Assembly: GCA_021845665.1 (NCBI GenBank)
Contig: JAJZVO010000013.1
Coordinates: forward strand, 17,823-81,822
DNA from: Bacteroidota bacterium
GTDB lineage: Bacteria > Bacteroidota > Ignavibacteria > Kryptoniales > JAKASW01
Length of the DNA stretch: 64,000 nucleotides
Reading direction: 5' to 3'
Each line of letters begins with the position of its first letter. Positions within the stretch are counted from its first letter, which is position 1. The translations under genes and the position numbers were made by a program. Shown in pieces: positions 9,973-18,033 of the stretch. Below the pieces are notes generated by a model. That model made no database searches. It was not told where the DNA came from and was given only the letters and a program-made list of their open reading frames with translations.

Positions 9973-10093
9973 CGAGCTTCTTACCATGTGATCACGTTTG
10001 TTTCTCTTATGCGTCTGCGCATTGCCGATGTCGAAAAGGGGAATTGCTTTCGATTTTGGTGATGGAAGGTTATATTAATTGGTAATTTCTATT

Positions 10094-10168
10094 CGGGGTG
10101 TGGCTCAGTCCGGTTAGAGCACCTGCCTTGGGCGCAGGGGGTCGGAGGTTCGAATCCTCTCACCCCGA
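10094..10168 (+). tRNA. tRNA-Pro (anticodon TGG)
   Basis: The 75 bases fold as a full cloverleaf. The acceptor stem CGGGGTG pairs with CACCCCG, the D stem is GCTC/GAGC, the anticodon stem is CCTGC/GCAGG around the loop CTTGGGC, and the T arm is GGAGG-TTCGAAT-CCTCT. The anticodon TGG reads CCA and, with wobble, other proline codons. The discriminator base is A. CCA is not encoded (the next bases are CTA), so it must be added after transcription. A TATATT 18 bases upstream is a plausible -10 element without a good -35. Confidence 0.97.
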
Positions 10169-10315
10169 CTAGCTATAAATTCTGAATTGTTGAAAGCAGA
10201 AGACTCTGAAGAAATACCGATTCCAATGGATGCGGGTGAGATGCTACAACGTCTGCCCGTCGGTGGCTGTTACAGAAGTATCCACCCGATGAATCGGACG
10301 GTTGCCAACAGCGCA

Positions 10316-10345
10316 TCCCGATAAGTTGGACTCAACTTATCGGGA
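10316..10345. repeat. Perfect 13-bp inverted repeat between tRNA genes
   Basis: TCCCGATAAGTTG at 10316-10328 and CAACTTATCGGGA at 10333-10345 are exact reverse complements around a 4-base loop (GACT). There is no T-run on either side, so it is not a simple intrinsic terminator. It lies in the 313-base gap between tRNA-Pro and tRNA-Gly, which otherwise shows no gene. A REP-like mobile palindrome, a processing signal or a protein-binding site are all possible. Confidence 0.6.
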
Positions 10346-10441
10346 CGTGTATCGAGGTGTCTATTTCAATAGAAGCCACTTTTGAGACGGCCTCTCGCGC
10401 CTGTTCTTCATTAGACACGCTGCTGCGCTGCCCGCAAGTTC

Positions 10442-10470
10442 TTGACTTTTCTTCGCTTTACGGCTATATT
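10442..10470 (+). promoter_or_regulatory. Sigma-70-type promoter for tRNA-Gly
   Basis: TTGACT at 10442-10447 and TATATT at 10465-10470 are separated by exactly 17 bases, close to the vegetative consensus. Transcription would start near 10477, a few bases before the tRNA-Gly 5' end at 10482. This is inferred from sequence only. Confidence 0.65.
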
Positions 10471-10481
10471 TTTACCACAAC

Positions 10482-10554
<73 letters not shown>

Positions 10555-10651
10555 CGAAAGGTAGCTCATAGCTGATATCCTCCTGGCTCATGGCAATGTG
10601 CCCCGTATGTTGTGAGTACTGGTGTCGACTGTGGGCTATTAATATAATGAC

Positions 10652-10723
10652 GGCGACGTACCCAAGTGGTAAGGGAGAGGTCTGCAAAACCTTTATGCGG
10701 CGGTTCGAATCCGCCCGTCGCCT
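10652..10723 (+). tRNA. tRNA-Cys (anticodon GCA)
   Basis: The 72-base cloverleaf has acceptor stem GGCGACG/CGTCGCC, a 3-bp D stem CCC/GGG, anticodon stem GAGGT/ACCTT around CTGCAAA, and T arm GGCGG-TTCGAAT-CCGCC. Anticodon GCA is cysteine, and the U73 discriminator expected for tRNA-Cys is present. CCA follows directly at 10724-10726, so this one may have its 3' end encoded, unlike the other two tRNA genes here. It is probably cotranscribed with tRNA-Gly, 97 bases upstream. Confidence 0.96.
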
Positions 10724-10808
10724 CCAAACTTCACACCGGATCAGGTAGTGAAGAAGCGGAACCGGCCAGTACCCCCATCCTCTTGCCCTTCAACTAAAGG
10801 AGTCTCTT

Positions 10809-11492
10809 ATGAAAAGTGTCCTCGTAGTTGACGATGAGAAGGACATCGTCCAGTTGATTCGGTACAACCTCGAACGGGAGGGATTCAAGGTCGAATCCGC
10901 CTCTGACGGCATCGAAGCTCTTAAGAAAGCAGCCGAAGTCAAGCCGGATCTCATCCTCCTCGACATAATGCTCCCCGGAAAGGACGGATACGAAGTCATG
11001 AAATCGCTCAATCAAAGCGAGAAGACAGCCAACGTCCCTGTGATTTTCCTTACCGCCAAGAGCGCGGAATTTGATGAGGTGCTCGGTCTCGAGCTGGGCG
11101 CGGATGATTACATCGTGAAGCCGATCAGTCCCAGGAAACTGATTTCTCGAATACGTGCCGTCCTCAGACGCTACGAGGGAGTGAAGTCTGAAGAGGGAAA
11201 GAATCTCGACTTCGGCCCGGTTATTATCGACAGGGAAAGTTACATGGTGAAGATCGGCGGAGAGCAGGTCTTCTTCCCGCGAAAGGAATTTGAGATACTG
11301 TATTACCTGGCTTCTCACGAGGGGAAGGTGATCTCCCGCGAAACTCTCCTCAGCAGGGTATGGGGTGCCGACGTTTACGTCGGCGACCGGACGGTCGATG
11401 TCCACATCCGGAAAATCCGCGAGAAGCTCGGCAGCCATGCTGAGATGATCGAGACAATTAAGGGTGTAGGCTACAAATTCAAAATCGAATGA
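10809..11492 (+). CDS. phoB: PhoB/PhoP-type response regulator
   Basis: This is a two-component DNA-binding regulator of 227 residues, most likely controlling the phosphate-starvation response. The receiver domain (1-120) has VVDDEKD, the phospho-accepting D52 in LILLDIMLPG, T in IFLTAK and K in DYIVKP. The OmpR-type winged helix follows (about 130-225) with FPRKEFEILYYLASHEGKVISR and DRTVDVHIRKIREKL. An AAAGGAG lies 6 bases before the ATG. The stop overlaps the start of the histidine kinase by 4 bases and phoU follows, which supports the Pho assignment over other OmpR regulators. No pho box was identified in the upstream tRNA spacer. Confidence 0.9.
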   Translation: MKSVLVVDDEKDIVQLIRYNLEREGFKVESASDGIEALKKAAEVKPDLILLDIMLPGKDGYEVMKSLNQSEKTANVPVIFLTAKSAEFDEVLGLELGADDYIVKPISPRKLISRIRAVLRRYEGVKSEEGKNLDFGPVIIDRESYMVKIGGEQVFFPRKEFEILYYLASHEGKVISRETLLSRVWGADVYVGDRTVDVHIRKIREKLGSHAEMIETIKGVGYKFKIE

Positions 11493-12541
11493 ACACGCTG
11501 ATCTATTCGTACAAAGCCAGGACTGCACTGGCGCTTTTGGTTGGGATGGTGGTCTATTTCCTCTTCCTGGGTGTGGAGAATGCCTTCCGGCTCCAGCCGT
11601 CACTTCTGGAGCACCATCTCTTCATAACGGCGGCTGTGAGCACCGTGATTTTCTTTTTCTTCGAAGAAGTCCTTGTCGCGTTCAGGCGAAGGCAGACGAA
11701 GATCCTCAACATGATTGTCGATGCTCTCCGGCGAATAAGTGCCGGCGATCTTTCTGTCCAGCTCCCCGAAACGGGGGCGGTAGAGCTGAGACAGGTAAGC
11801 GTCCTGACCAATCAGATTGTCGGAAACCTTAAGGCCGATATCGGAAAACTCGAGAAGCTGGAGAGGGTTAGGAGCGAGTTCCTTGCAAACGTCTCACATG
11901 AACTTCGCACACCGATCTTCAGTATACAGGGCTTCATCGAGACTCTCATAGACGGCGCGATCGATGACCCGAAGGTCAACAGGGAATTCCTTCAGAAGGC
12001 GTACGAGCACTCGGAACGATTGAATACTCTGTTAAACGACCTCATCGAGATTTCCCGCATAGAAAGCGGAGAAATGAGGATGAGTTTCAGGTATTTCAAT
12101 ATCTCGGAATTTCTGACGAATGTTGTTGATGAGATGCGGCCGAAGGCGGAGAAGAAATCGATTAAGCTCTCCACGACTGTTGGTTCGAATGAACTGCTTG
12201 TGCTGGGAGACAAAGACAGGCTACGGCAGGTGATGTCGAACCTTATCGACAATTCCATCAAGTACACCGACGAAGGTGGGGCAGTCGAAGTCGGGGCTAT
12301 TGAGCTCCGGAACTCGGTCAGAGTCTACGTCAGAGACAATGGCAGCGGAATCGGCAAGGAGCATCTCGGCAGGATTTTCGAGAGGTTCTACAGAGTGGAC
12401 AAGGACCGCAGCAGGAAGGTGGGAGGCACCGGTCTGGGATTGGCGATAGTCAAGCACATTGTCGAAGCTCACAACGGTAAAATAGAGGTCAAGAGTGAGC
12501 TCGGAAAAGGGTCCGAATTCGGTTTTCTTTTGAAAAAATAG
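11489..12541 (+). CDS. phoR: PhoR-type sensor histidine kinase
   Basis: This is the membrane sensor kinase partner of the preceding regulator, 350 residues long. Two hydrophobic segments (about 12-31 and 43-60) have almost no periplasmic loop between them, so there is no extracellular sensor domain, as in PhoR of many bacteria. A HAMP-like linker leads to the HisKA box FLANVSHELRTP with phospho-accepting H137. The ATPase domain has an N box (LIDNSIKYT), DNGSGIG, ERFYRVD and GGTGLGLAIVKHIV. Unlike many PhoR proteins there is no clear PAS domain between HAMP and HisKA. Its start overlaps phoB by 4 bases, implying coupled translation, and phoU follows after 54 bases. Confidence 0.9.
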   Translation: MNTLIYSYKARTALALLVGMVVYFLFLGVENAFRLQPSLLEHHLFITAAVSTVIFFFFEEVLVAFRRRQTKILNMIVDALRRISAGDLSVQLPETGAVELRQVSVLTNQIVGNLKADIGKLEKLERVRSEFLANVSHELRTPIFSIQGFIETLIDGAIDDPKVNREFLQKAYEHSERLNTLLNDLIEISRIESGEMRMSFRYFNISEFLTNVVDEMRPKAEKKSIKLSTTVGSNELLVLGDKDRLRQVMSNLIDNSIKYTDEGGAVEVGAIELRNSVRVYVRDNGSGIGKEHLGRIFERFYRVDKDRSRKVGGTGLGLAIVKHIVEAHNGKIEVKSELGKGSEFGFLLKK

Positions 12542-12595
12542 GATGGAAATTTAGCGGACAGGAATTATGTTCCTATCATTGTAGAGGAGAGAGTA

Positions 12596-13261
12596 ATGCA
12601 CAGACATTTTGAAGATTTGCTGGAGGAGTTGAGGGTAAACCTGATCAAGATGGGAAGTCTTGTCGACGAACAGCTTGATCTGGCTTTTCGCGCGCTTCAC
12701 GACGGCGACCTCGAGGCGACAAAGAGAGTCTACGATACAGAAAAAAGAGTCAACAACTTCGACAACCTGCTCGATCAGCAGGTGGACGAGATAATGGCAC
12801 TTGAGCAGCCTGTGGCTACCGACTTGAGGCTTGTGGTATCGGCCATCAAGATGAACCACGAGCTTGAACGCATCGGCGACGTCGCCGTGAACATAGCGCA
12901 GCGGGTCGAGCCGTTGAAAAATTACCACGACCTTGTACAGAGTGTCGCCCTTCTCGAGATGGGAGATGTCGCCCGCAGAATGGTTCATGACAGCATAGAT
13001 GCCTTCATACACGCCGACGCGGAACTTGCCCGGCGAATATGCAGGCAGGACGATATCGTGGATGAGATGAACAGGCAGAAATTTCGACTGGTTATTGTCG
13101 AGATGAAGAAGAACCCGGACATCGTGGAACCCGGCGCTCATCTCATAGTTGCACTGAAACATATCGAGCGGGTAGCCGACCATGCTACAAACATTGCGGA
13201 AGACGTTGTTTTTCTCGTCGACGCGAAGGTCATCAAGCATCACGCCGCCGACAAGGGCTAA
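12596..13261 (+). CDS. phoU: Phosphate-signalling protein PhoU
   Basis: PhoU is a cytoplasmic negative modulator linking the phosphate transporter to PhoR. The 221-residue protein is a tandem of two three-helix bundles. Each repeat carries the metal-binding E(K)xxxD-type motif: near 36-55 (DTEKRVNNFDNLLDQQVDEI) and near 140-160, with ELERIGDVAVNIA (about 85) and HIERVADHATNIAEDVVFL (about 190) as the classic PhoU signatures. GAGGAGAG lies 7 bases before ATG 12596. No pst transporter genes are in the window, so only the regulatory half of the Pho system is here. Confidence 0.95.
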   Translation: MHRHFEDLLEELRVNLIKMGSLVDEQLDLAFRALHDGDLEATKRVYDTEKRVNNFDNLLDQQVDEIMALEQPVATDLRLVVSAIKMNHELERIGDVAVNIAQRVEPLKNYHDLVQSVALLEMGDVARRMVHDSIDAFIHADAELARRICRQDDIVDEMNRQKFRLVIVEMKKNPDIVEPGAHLIVALKHIERVADHATNIAEDVVFLVDAKVIKHHAADKG

Positions 13262-13388
13262 GCCGTACTATCTATCAGTTCCTGACGGAAAAGTTCGCTG
13301 GAATTTCGTGCTGATTTATCGCGCAAGGGCATTTGTTGCTAATCAAGGGGGCCTTTCATAACTTGTTTCAGGATTCTGCGGAGTAACG

Positions 13389-15503
13389 ATGCTTTTTAAG
13401 AAAACTCAAAGCCCTAGAACAGGTTCACCACAACCTCAGGATAACGCACGGCAGGAAGTAGCGGCCCATCTGCGCATGGCCGACAAGTATATCAGGGAAG
13501 GAAAATTCTCGGAAGCGAAGGACGAGCTCGATGCCGTAAGGTCGAATGAGCCTAACAATGTCTATGCCTTAGCTCTTGAAGAAAGAAGACAAGCAATGGA
13601 AGCTGCTGCTTCCAAAGGACAACAGCAGAAACAACCTCTGCAAAACCAGCCATCTAAAACATCCCAACCTTCGCAGTCCCCCCTGCCAGGTGGGGCGCCG
13701 GTCTCACAAGTCGTGGCCGTAACACCGGAGCCCGCTCCCGTAGAACCACCAACTCCTGCTGTCGATGAGGAGGCTATCAGGCGGGACATTGAAGCGCGTC
13801 TTAAAAGCGAGTATGACAAGAAATTTACCGACGAGATCAGGAAAGCTGAACAGCGAATCGCCGACGCTTTGAAGAAAGAGCGCGAGTGGCAGGAGGCAGA
13901 AAGGGCTTCCTTGATAACGAACCTCCAGAAAGAAAAGGAGAAGTTCAAGCAGGAACTCGAAAAGCAGTCCAAGCAAAAGCTTGAAATGGAAATTGGCAAG
14001 ATGGAGGCCACTTACAGGCAGCAGCTTGCGAGCGAACGAAAGAAGGCCGAGGAAGATACACGGGCCGAAATGAGCGCCCTGTATGAGAAGTCGATGCTCG
14101 ATCTGAAAGAGGCTGCCGTCAGGGAAAAGCGCGCCCTCCTTGAGAAGGAGCGTAAAGCCATTGCCGACAGCAGAAAGCAGATGGAAGCCGATTTCGAGAA
14201 GCAGCTTGCAGCCGAGCTCGCGAGAGTTAAAACCTCGAGCCAGGAAGAGCAGGAGAAAGAACGCGAGAAACTTGCTGAGATGGCCCGCGTGAGGCTCCAG
14301 AAAGAGTTTGAGGAAAAACTCGAAACCGAAAAGGCCAAGATCGAAGAACAGATCAAGTCCCAGCAGACCGACGTCGAGAAATCCTACGATGAACGTTACA
14401 GGACACTCCAGGCACAGACTGAGACGGAATTGCAGAAGCGACTGGAAGAGCTGAGGAAGAAAGAACAACTCGAGTTTGACCGGAAGTATTATGACATGCG
14501 AAAGCAGCTCGAAAACGATTATGAGCAAAAGCTTGTGAATGAGCTCGCCTCTCAGCGCGAAAAAATAGAAAAAAAGATCGAAAGTGAAATTAAGGACCAG
14601 CAGTCAAGACTGGAAGACGACCGAAAGAAAGTAGTCGAAGAAGAACAGCAGAAGCTCAACGAAGCAAGATCCTCGATGCGGTTCGAGATGGAGAAAGAGA
14701 TCGAAAGAAGAATCGCGGACGCTCGCTTTTCTGTCGCTGCCAGCTACGAAGAGAAACTTAAACTGCTCGGCGTCAAACTCCCTGATACCCGTGAAGAGAA
14801 ACTTCGCATCTACATGACTCGCCTCCGTGAAGCCTGGGCCCATCCTCCGATCACGCCGGATGTCGCACGGGAATTGATGCAGCTGAGGGATGTCCTTGAG
14901 CTCTCCTTCGAGGATCATATCGAATGCGAAGGCGATATTAGACTCCAGGTCTACGTTACCGAGGTGGAAAAGGAAATAAAAAGGGGAAAAGTCAAGCCGG
15001 GCGACGACAAGACCCTGAACGATCTTAAGCAGAAATACCAGATCACCATCGAAGAGTCGAGCAAGCTCGAACCTCACATACTGACGGCCTTCCAAAGAGC
15101 CGTCATGAAGGCGGTAATACTGGTCGTCGACGACGAGCAAAGCTTCCTCGATACGGTAAGACCCGTTCTGGAAGGATACGGTTACAGCGTTCTTACGAAG
15201 CAGAGCCCGACTGACGCGTTGAAGCTTCTTGAAACCACAAACGTTGACATGATCATCGCAGACGTCATGTTCTCTGGTACCGAGGGCGACGGCTTCTCGT
15301 TCTATGAGAGGGTACAGAAGGTCCCCCATCTTAAGAAGGTACCGTTCATTCTGATGAGCGGAATGCACGAAAGCTTCTTCGTGCGCACGGGTATCCAGCT
15401 CGGCGTCGATGATTACCTGACGAAGCCGGTCGACCCTGATATGCTGGCAGCTGTTGTTGAAGGGAAACTGAAGAAATACCGCTCTCTTATGGAAAAAGAT
15501 TAA
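13389..15503 (+). CDS. Long coiled-coil protein with C-terminal response-regulator receiver domain
   Basis: This is a 704-residue soluble protein of unusual build. Residues 25-75 look like one tetratricopeptide-type helix pair (AADKYIREGKFSEAKDEL-like). A Pro/Gln-rich linker runs to about 130. Residues 130-480 form an almost uninterrupted Glu/Lys/Arg/Gln-rich coiled coil. A conserved helical segment follows (about 480-570). The last 130 residues are a receiver domain with VVDDEQS, phospho-accepting D625 in IIADVMF, S in LMSG and K in YLTKP, so it should be phosphorylatable. There is no membrane segment or DNA-binding domain. Position directly after phoBRU suggests, but does not prove, input from a histidine kinase. 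The role is unknown; a polar scaffold or a filament-like regulator are possible. Confidence 0.75.
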   Translation: MLFKKTQSPRTGSPQPQDNARQEVAAHLRMADKYIREGKFSEAKDELDAVRSNEPNNVYALALEERRQAMEAAASKGQQQKQPLQNQPSKTSQPSQSPLPGGAPVSQVVAVTPEPAPVEPPTPAVDEEAIRRDIEARLKSEYDKKFTDEIRKAEQRIADALKKEREWQEAERASLITNLQKEKEKFKQELEKQSKQKLEMEIGKMEATYRQQLASERKKAEEDTRAEMSALYEKSMLDLKEAAVREKRALLEKERKAIADSRKQMEADFEKQLAAELARVKTSSQEEQEKEREKLAEMARVRLQKEFEEKLETEKAKIEEQIKSQQTDVEKSYDERYRTLQAQTETELQKRLEELRKKEQLEFDRKYYDMRKQLENDYEQKLVNELASQREKIEKKIESEIKDQQSRLEDDRKKVVEEEQQKLNEARSSMRFEMEKEIERRIADARFSVAASYEEKLKLLGVKLPDTREEKLRIYMTRLREAWAHPPITPDVARELMQLRDVLELSFEDHIECEGDIRLQVYVTEVEKEIKRGKVKPGDDKTLNDLKQKYQITIEESSKLEPHILTAFQRAVMKAVILVVDDEQSFLDTVRPVLEGYGYSVLTKQSPTDALKLLETTNVDMIIADVMFSGTEGDGFSFYERVQKVPHLKKVPFILMSGMHESFFVRTGIQLGVDDYLTKPVDPDMLAAVVEGKLKKYRSLMEKD

Positions 15504-15582
15504 TCCTCCGGGGCTCCGTGTAGCTCAAATCTCTTCGTGTCGTTGATTGCTTTCAGCAGTGTTTATTCATGGGGAAAGTAGG

Positions 15583-15774
15583 ATGACAAAATTCCATCGC
15601 TCCACCACGGACAAGAAAATTGCGGGCTTATGCGGGGGACTCGCGCAGATGCTCGATGTGGACCCAACACTTGTAAGACTCGGAGTTGTATTTACCTGCT
15701 TTATCACGGGAGTGTTGCCCGTCGTGATCACTTACCTGATCGCCTGGTGGATAGTCCCGCTCAGGAACGACTGA
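15583..15774 (+). CDS. PspC-domain small membrane protein
   Basis: This is a 63-residue protein matching the PspC family: an N-terminal [20 protein letters not shown], then [11 protein letters not shown] leading into one long hydrophobic segment (about 33-57) ending in WWIVPLR. An AAGTAGG sequence precedes ATG 15583, which fits better than any upstream start. PspC proteins sit in the inner membrane and take part in envelope-stress (phage-shock) responses in some bacteria; stand-alone copies like this one are common and less well understood. Neighbours are the coiled-coil receiver protein (80 bases upstream) and a tiny lipoprotein. Confidence 0.85.
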   Translation: MTKFHRSTTDKKIAGLCGGLAQMLDVDPTLVRLGVVFTCFITGVLPVVITYLIAWWIVPLRND

Positions 15775-15921
15775 AAAACCGATCATAAACAGGGTATAAA
15801 ATTCCCCGCTCAACTTCCCGCCTCAGGCATTTGCCTGGAAACGTGGGGACGACCGGGAGCGCTCAGGGGTATTGAGCTTCTGACTTCGGCAATTTATTTT
15901 CACGTGAAATCAGGAGGTGTT

Positions 15922-16062
15922 ATGCGAGGGAAAATGACGGCGGCAATACTTCTCGTCGCGATATCTGCGCTGGCTGGATGCGACATTGCAGGTTTGAGCA
16001 CCCTGATGGCGTACTTCCATCACGTTTCGGAAAGGACCATGGAAAAGGGGTATCGTATCTGA
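15922..16062 (+). CDS. Small lipoprotein (46 aa)
   Basis: A perfect AGGAGGTG lies just before ATG 15922, opening a 46-residue frame. Its N-terminus has Arg and Lys, a hydrophobic core and a lipobox LAGC with the cysteine at position 20. The mature part would be only 27 residues (CDIAGLSTLM... ending GYRI). The strong ribosome binding site and clear lipobox make it a credible gene in spite of its size. Function unknown; it is similar in size to entericidin-like or other small envelope lipoproteins, but no family is recognised. Confidence 0.65.
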   Translation: MRGKMTAAILLVAISALAGCDIAGLSTLMAYFHHVSERTMEKGYRI

Positions 16063-16074
16063 ACCCTTCATGGT

Positions 16075-17985
16075 TCAGCTTCTCAGGAGATATTGCAGTT
16101 TTACGAAAAACTCTCTGCCGGTCTGAACGAAACCGTAAGGCGCTCCGTACCCTTCAAGAGTGTGCGTTGAGCCCGCGTAGAAAATAGCAAATGCATTCAG
16201 CTTGAAACTGAATAACGGATCGATCTCGATCTCCTTCTGGAACTCATCGTACTGACCGATCAGCCGGACGAAAAGTTTTGTGTTGAATTGGTAGATGCTG
16301 ACGATTCTTGAGATGTATCCGTCGAAAAGGAGCTGTCCGCCGACAATGTTTGATAACCGCGACCTCGAATAGTCCAGAGTTACGGAGAGCTTGTTTGTTG
16401 GTTTTAGGATGACCTCCGCGCTGATGTCGTGGCCGCGTCCGATGGCCGGCGGGTCGGCGAGGTATACGAAACTTCCGATCGCAGCGTTCAGACTTAAAGT
16501 GATCGAGCTTGTTGGAACCGAGTAAACGCTGAAGTTCCAGCGATGAACGCCCTTGAAGTCCACGGAGTTGAACATCTCATTGTTTACGAGCAAATAACTG
16601 ACATAAATATTAGTCTGGCTTTTCAGATTCAAATAAAAATCCGGTACGACGAATTCATGCTTCCTCGTCCCCTGGTAGTCGAATTGTATCGCCGATTCAA
16701 CATCGGCGCCCCAGTTGTCCAGCAGCCCGTCGTTAGGGTAGAACTCCAGGCTGTGAATCATGTCCAAATTTCTCAGGTCGTTCGAAAAAACATAACCGTC
16801 TTCTGCCTGAAAGGTCGGAGAGTAGTCCGTATATGTCAGGCTGAAACTGTACGTCCGCGCAAGTCTCCTTATCCTGGCAAGGAAGCCGGTCCCGTCATAC
16901 TCCTGCCCGTTGCATGCCTTTTTTAAATGCTTGTTGCCGTAATAGCTCCGATCTGAAACGAGGCTCGTGTCATTCAACTCGCGGGTGTTCGAAAGGAGGA
17001 ATTGTCCTTCGAAAGTATAGCTGTGGTCGAAGAACAGGCTCCAATCGACACCTCCGACGTAATTGTGTGCCTTCGTGAAGTTCCTCACCGTGGCAAGCGC
17101 GCCGACGTATGAATCGATACCGAAATTGTAGCTGGCGCGGAGTATGTTTGAGAATGATCTGAATGGCGTCAGGAACGTGTTGTTGCCGCTGTTGTCCGAT
17201 ACGCTTCCTTCCTCTCCTGCAACGATGAAGGGGGAATTCCTGTCCTCGGCCCCGAGATAGGCAATCGAGAGTGGCCCTGTCTTTTCGACTACTTTAGCTG
17301 CCCCAACGGGATCGTTGATTGTCCTGGAATAATAAGCGTGTATCAGGGTCGAGAAAATATCGCTGCCGTCCATGAAGAACGGCCTCTTCTCTGGATAGAA
17401 GAGGGCAAATGTGTTGTTGACGCTTATCTGCGCCGCATCCGATTCGACCTGGCTGAAGTCAGGATTTACAACGCCTTCCAAAGACAGAGTCGGATTCGGG
17501 ACGAACTTCAAGCCGACGCCGAATCTCCCCTGGACGGCTCCGTTGGAAAAGCCGGAGGTCGGTATTGTGTTGTTGTTTATGCTGCCACTCTCGAGCCCCA
17601 TTGCGTAGGGAAGGATTTCCGCCGACCCAGTAGATTCGAGCCCCTTCAATCCTTTCAGCGTTCCCATCTGGCAAAGGAGACATGGATCATTCATATTGAG
17701 TTTCACCCAGGATATCTGGATCCTGCTTGCTCTCGGAATGTTCCTGATGAATTCTATTCCCCAGTTCTGAACTTTCTTTGCGGGAAAACGGAGGCTGGCG
17801 AATGGGATCGCCATTTCCGCCGTGTAGGCGCTGTCGTTCATGCCGGCTCTCGAATGCCACAGCATATCGAAGCTCATGTCTTCATTGTTACCGTTCCTGA
17901 GGCCGTCCATCTGAACTCCAAAAGGGTTTTCAAACACCTCGTAAGCCCGCTGGTGGTCGTCGTATGTATCCATTATCACGCCCAC
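16075..17985 (-). CDS. DUF5916-type outer-membrane beta-barrel protein, N-terminally truncated
   Basis: The first residues (VGVIMDTYDDHQRAYEVFEN) match the middle of CBM9-like/DUF5916 proteins, whose usual signal peptide and first ~120-150 residues are absent. The rest (IPFASLRFPAKKVQNWGIEFIRNI, then PNPTLSLEGVVNPDFSQVESD and FFMDGSDIF) is the normal family body: half a carbohydrate-binding-like domain and a beta-barrel. The barrel should lie in the outer membrane. Upstream the frame stays open to the TAA that ends the M1 peptidase gene (18034-18036), and PSPPFDDDFVG in that stretch also fits the family. No ribosome binding site precedes the GTG at 17985. Without a signal peptide, export is doubtful; this is probably a pseudogene created by deletion, or an assembly join. 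Confidence 0.65.
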   Translation of the reverse strand: MGVIMDTYDDHQRAYEVFENPFGVQMDGLRNGNNEDMSFDMLWHSRAGMNDSAYTAEMAIPFASLRFPAKKVQNWGIEFIRNIPRASRIQISWVKLNMNDPCLLCQMGTLKGLKGLESTGSAEILPYAMGLESGSINNNTIPTSGFSNGAVQGRFGVGLKFVPNPTLSLEGVVNPDFSQVESDAAQISVNNTFALFYPEKRPFFMDGSDIFSTLIHAYYSRTINDPVGAAKVVEKTGPLSIAYLGAEDRNSPFIVAGEEGSVSDNSGNNTFLTPFRSFSNILRASYNFGIDSYVGALATVRNFTKAHNYVGGVDWSLFFDHSYTFEGQFLLSNTRELNDTSLVSDRSYYGNKHLKKACNGQEYDGTGFLARIRRLARTYSFSLTYTDYSPTFQAEDGYVFSNDLRNLDMIHSLEFYPNDGLLDNWGADVESAIQFDYQGTRKHEFVVPDFYLNLKSQTNIYVSYLLVNNEMFNSVDFKGVHRWNFSVYSVPTSSITLSLNAAIGSFVYLADPPAIGRGHDISAEVILKPTNKLSVTLDYSRSRLSNIVGGQLLFDGYISRIVSIYQFNTKLFVRLIGQYDEFQKEIEIDPLFSFKLNAFAIFYAGSTHTLEGYGAPYGFVQTGREFFVKLQYLLRS

Positions 17986-18033
17986 GAAATCGTCATCGAA
18001 CGGTGGACTTGGAACAACCTCCGGCGAATCCGG

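Noticed and set aside
10643..10648. TATAAT just before tRNA-Cys as its promoter
   Set aside because: It ends 3 bases before the mature tRNA, so transcription would start inside the tRNA; no matching -35 was found.
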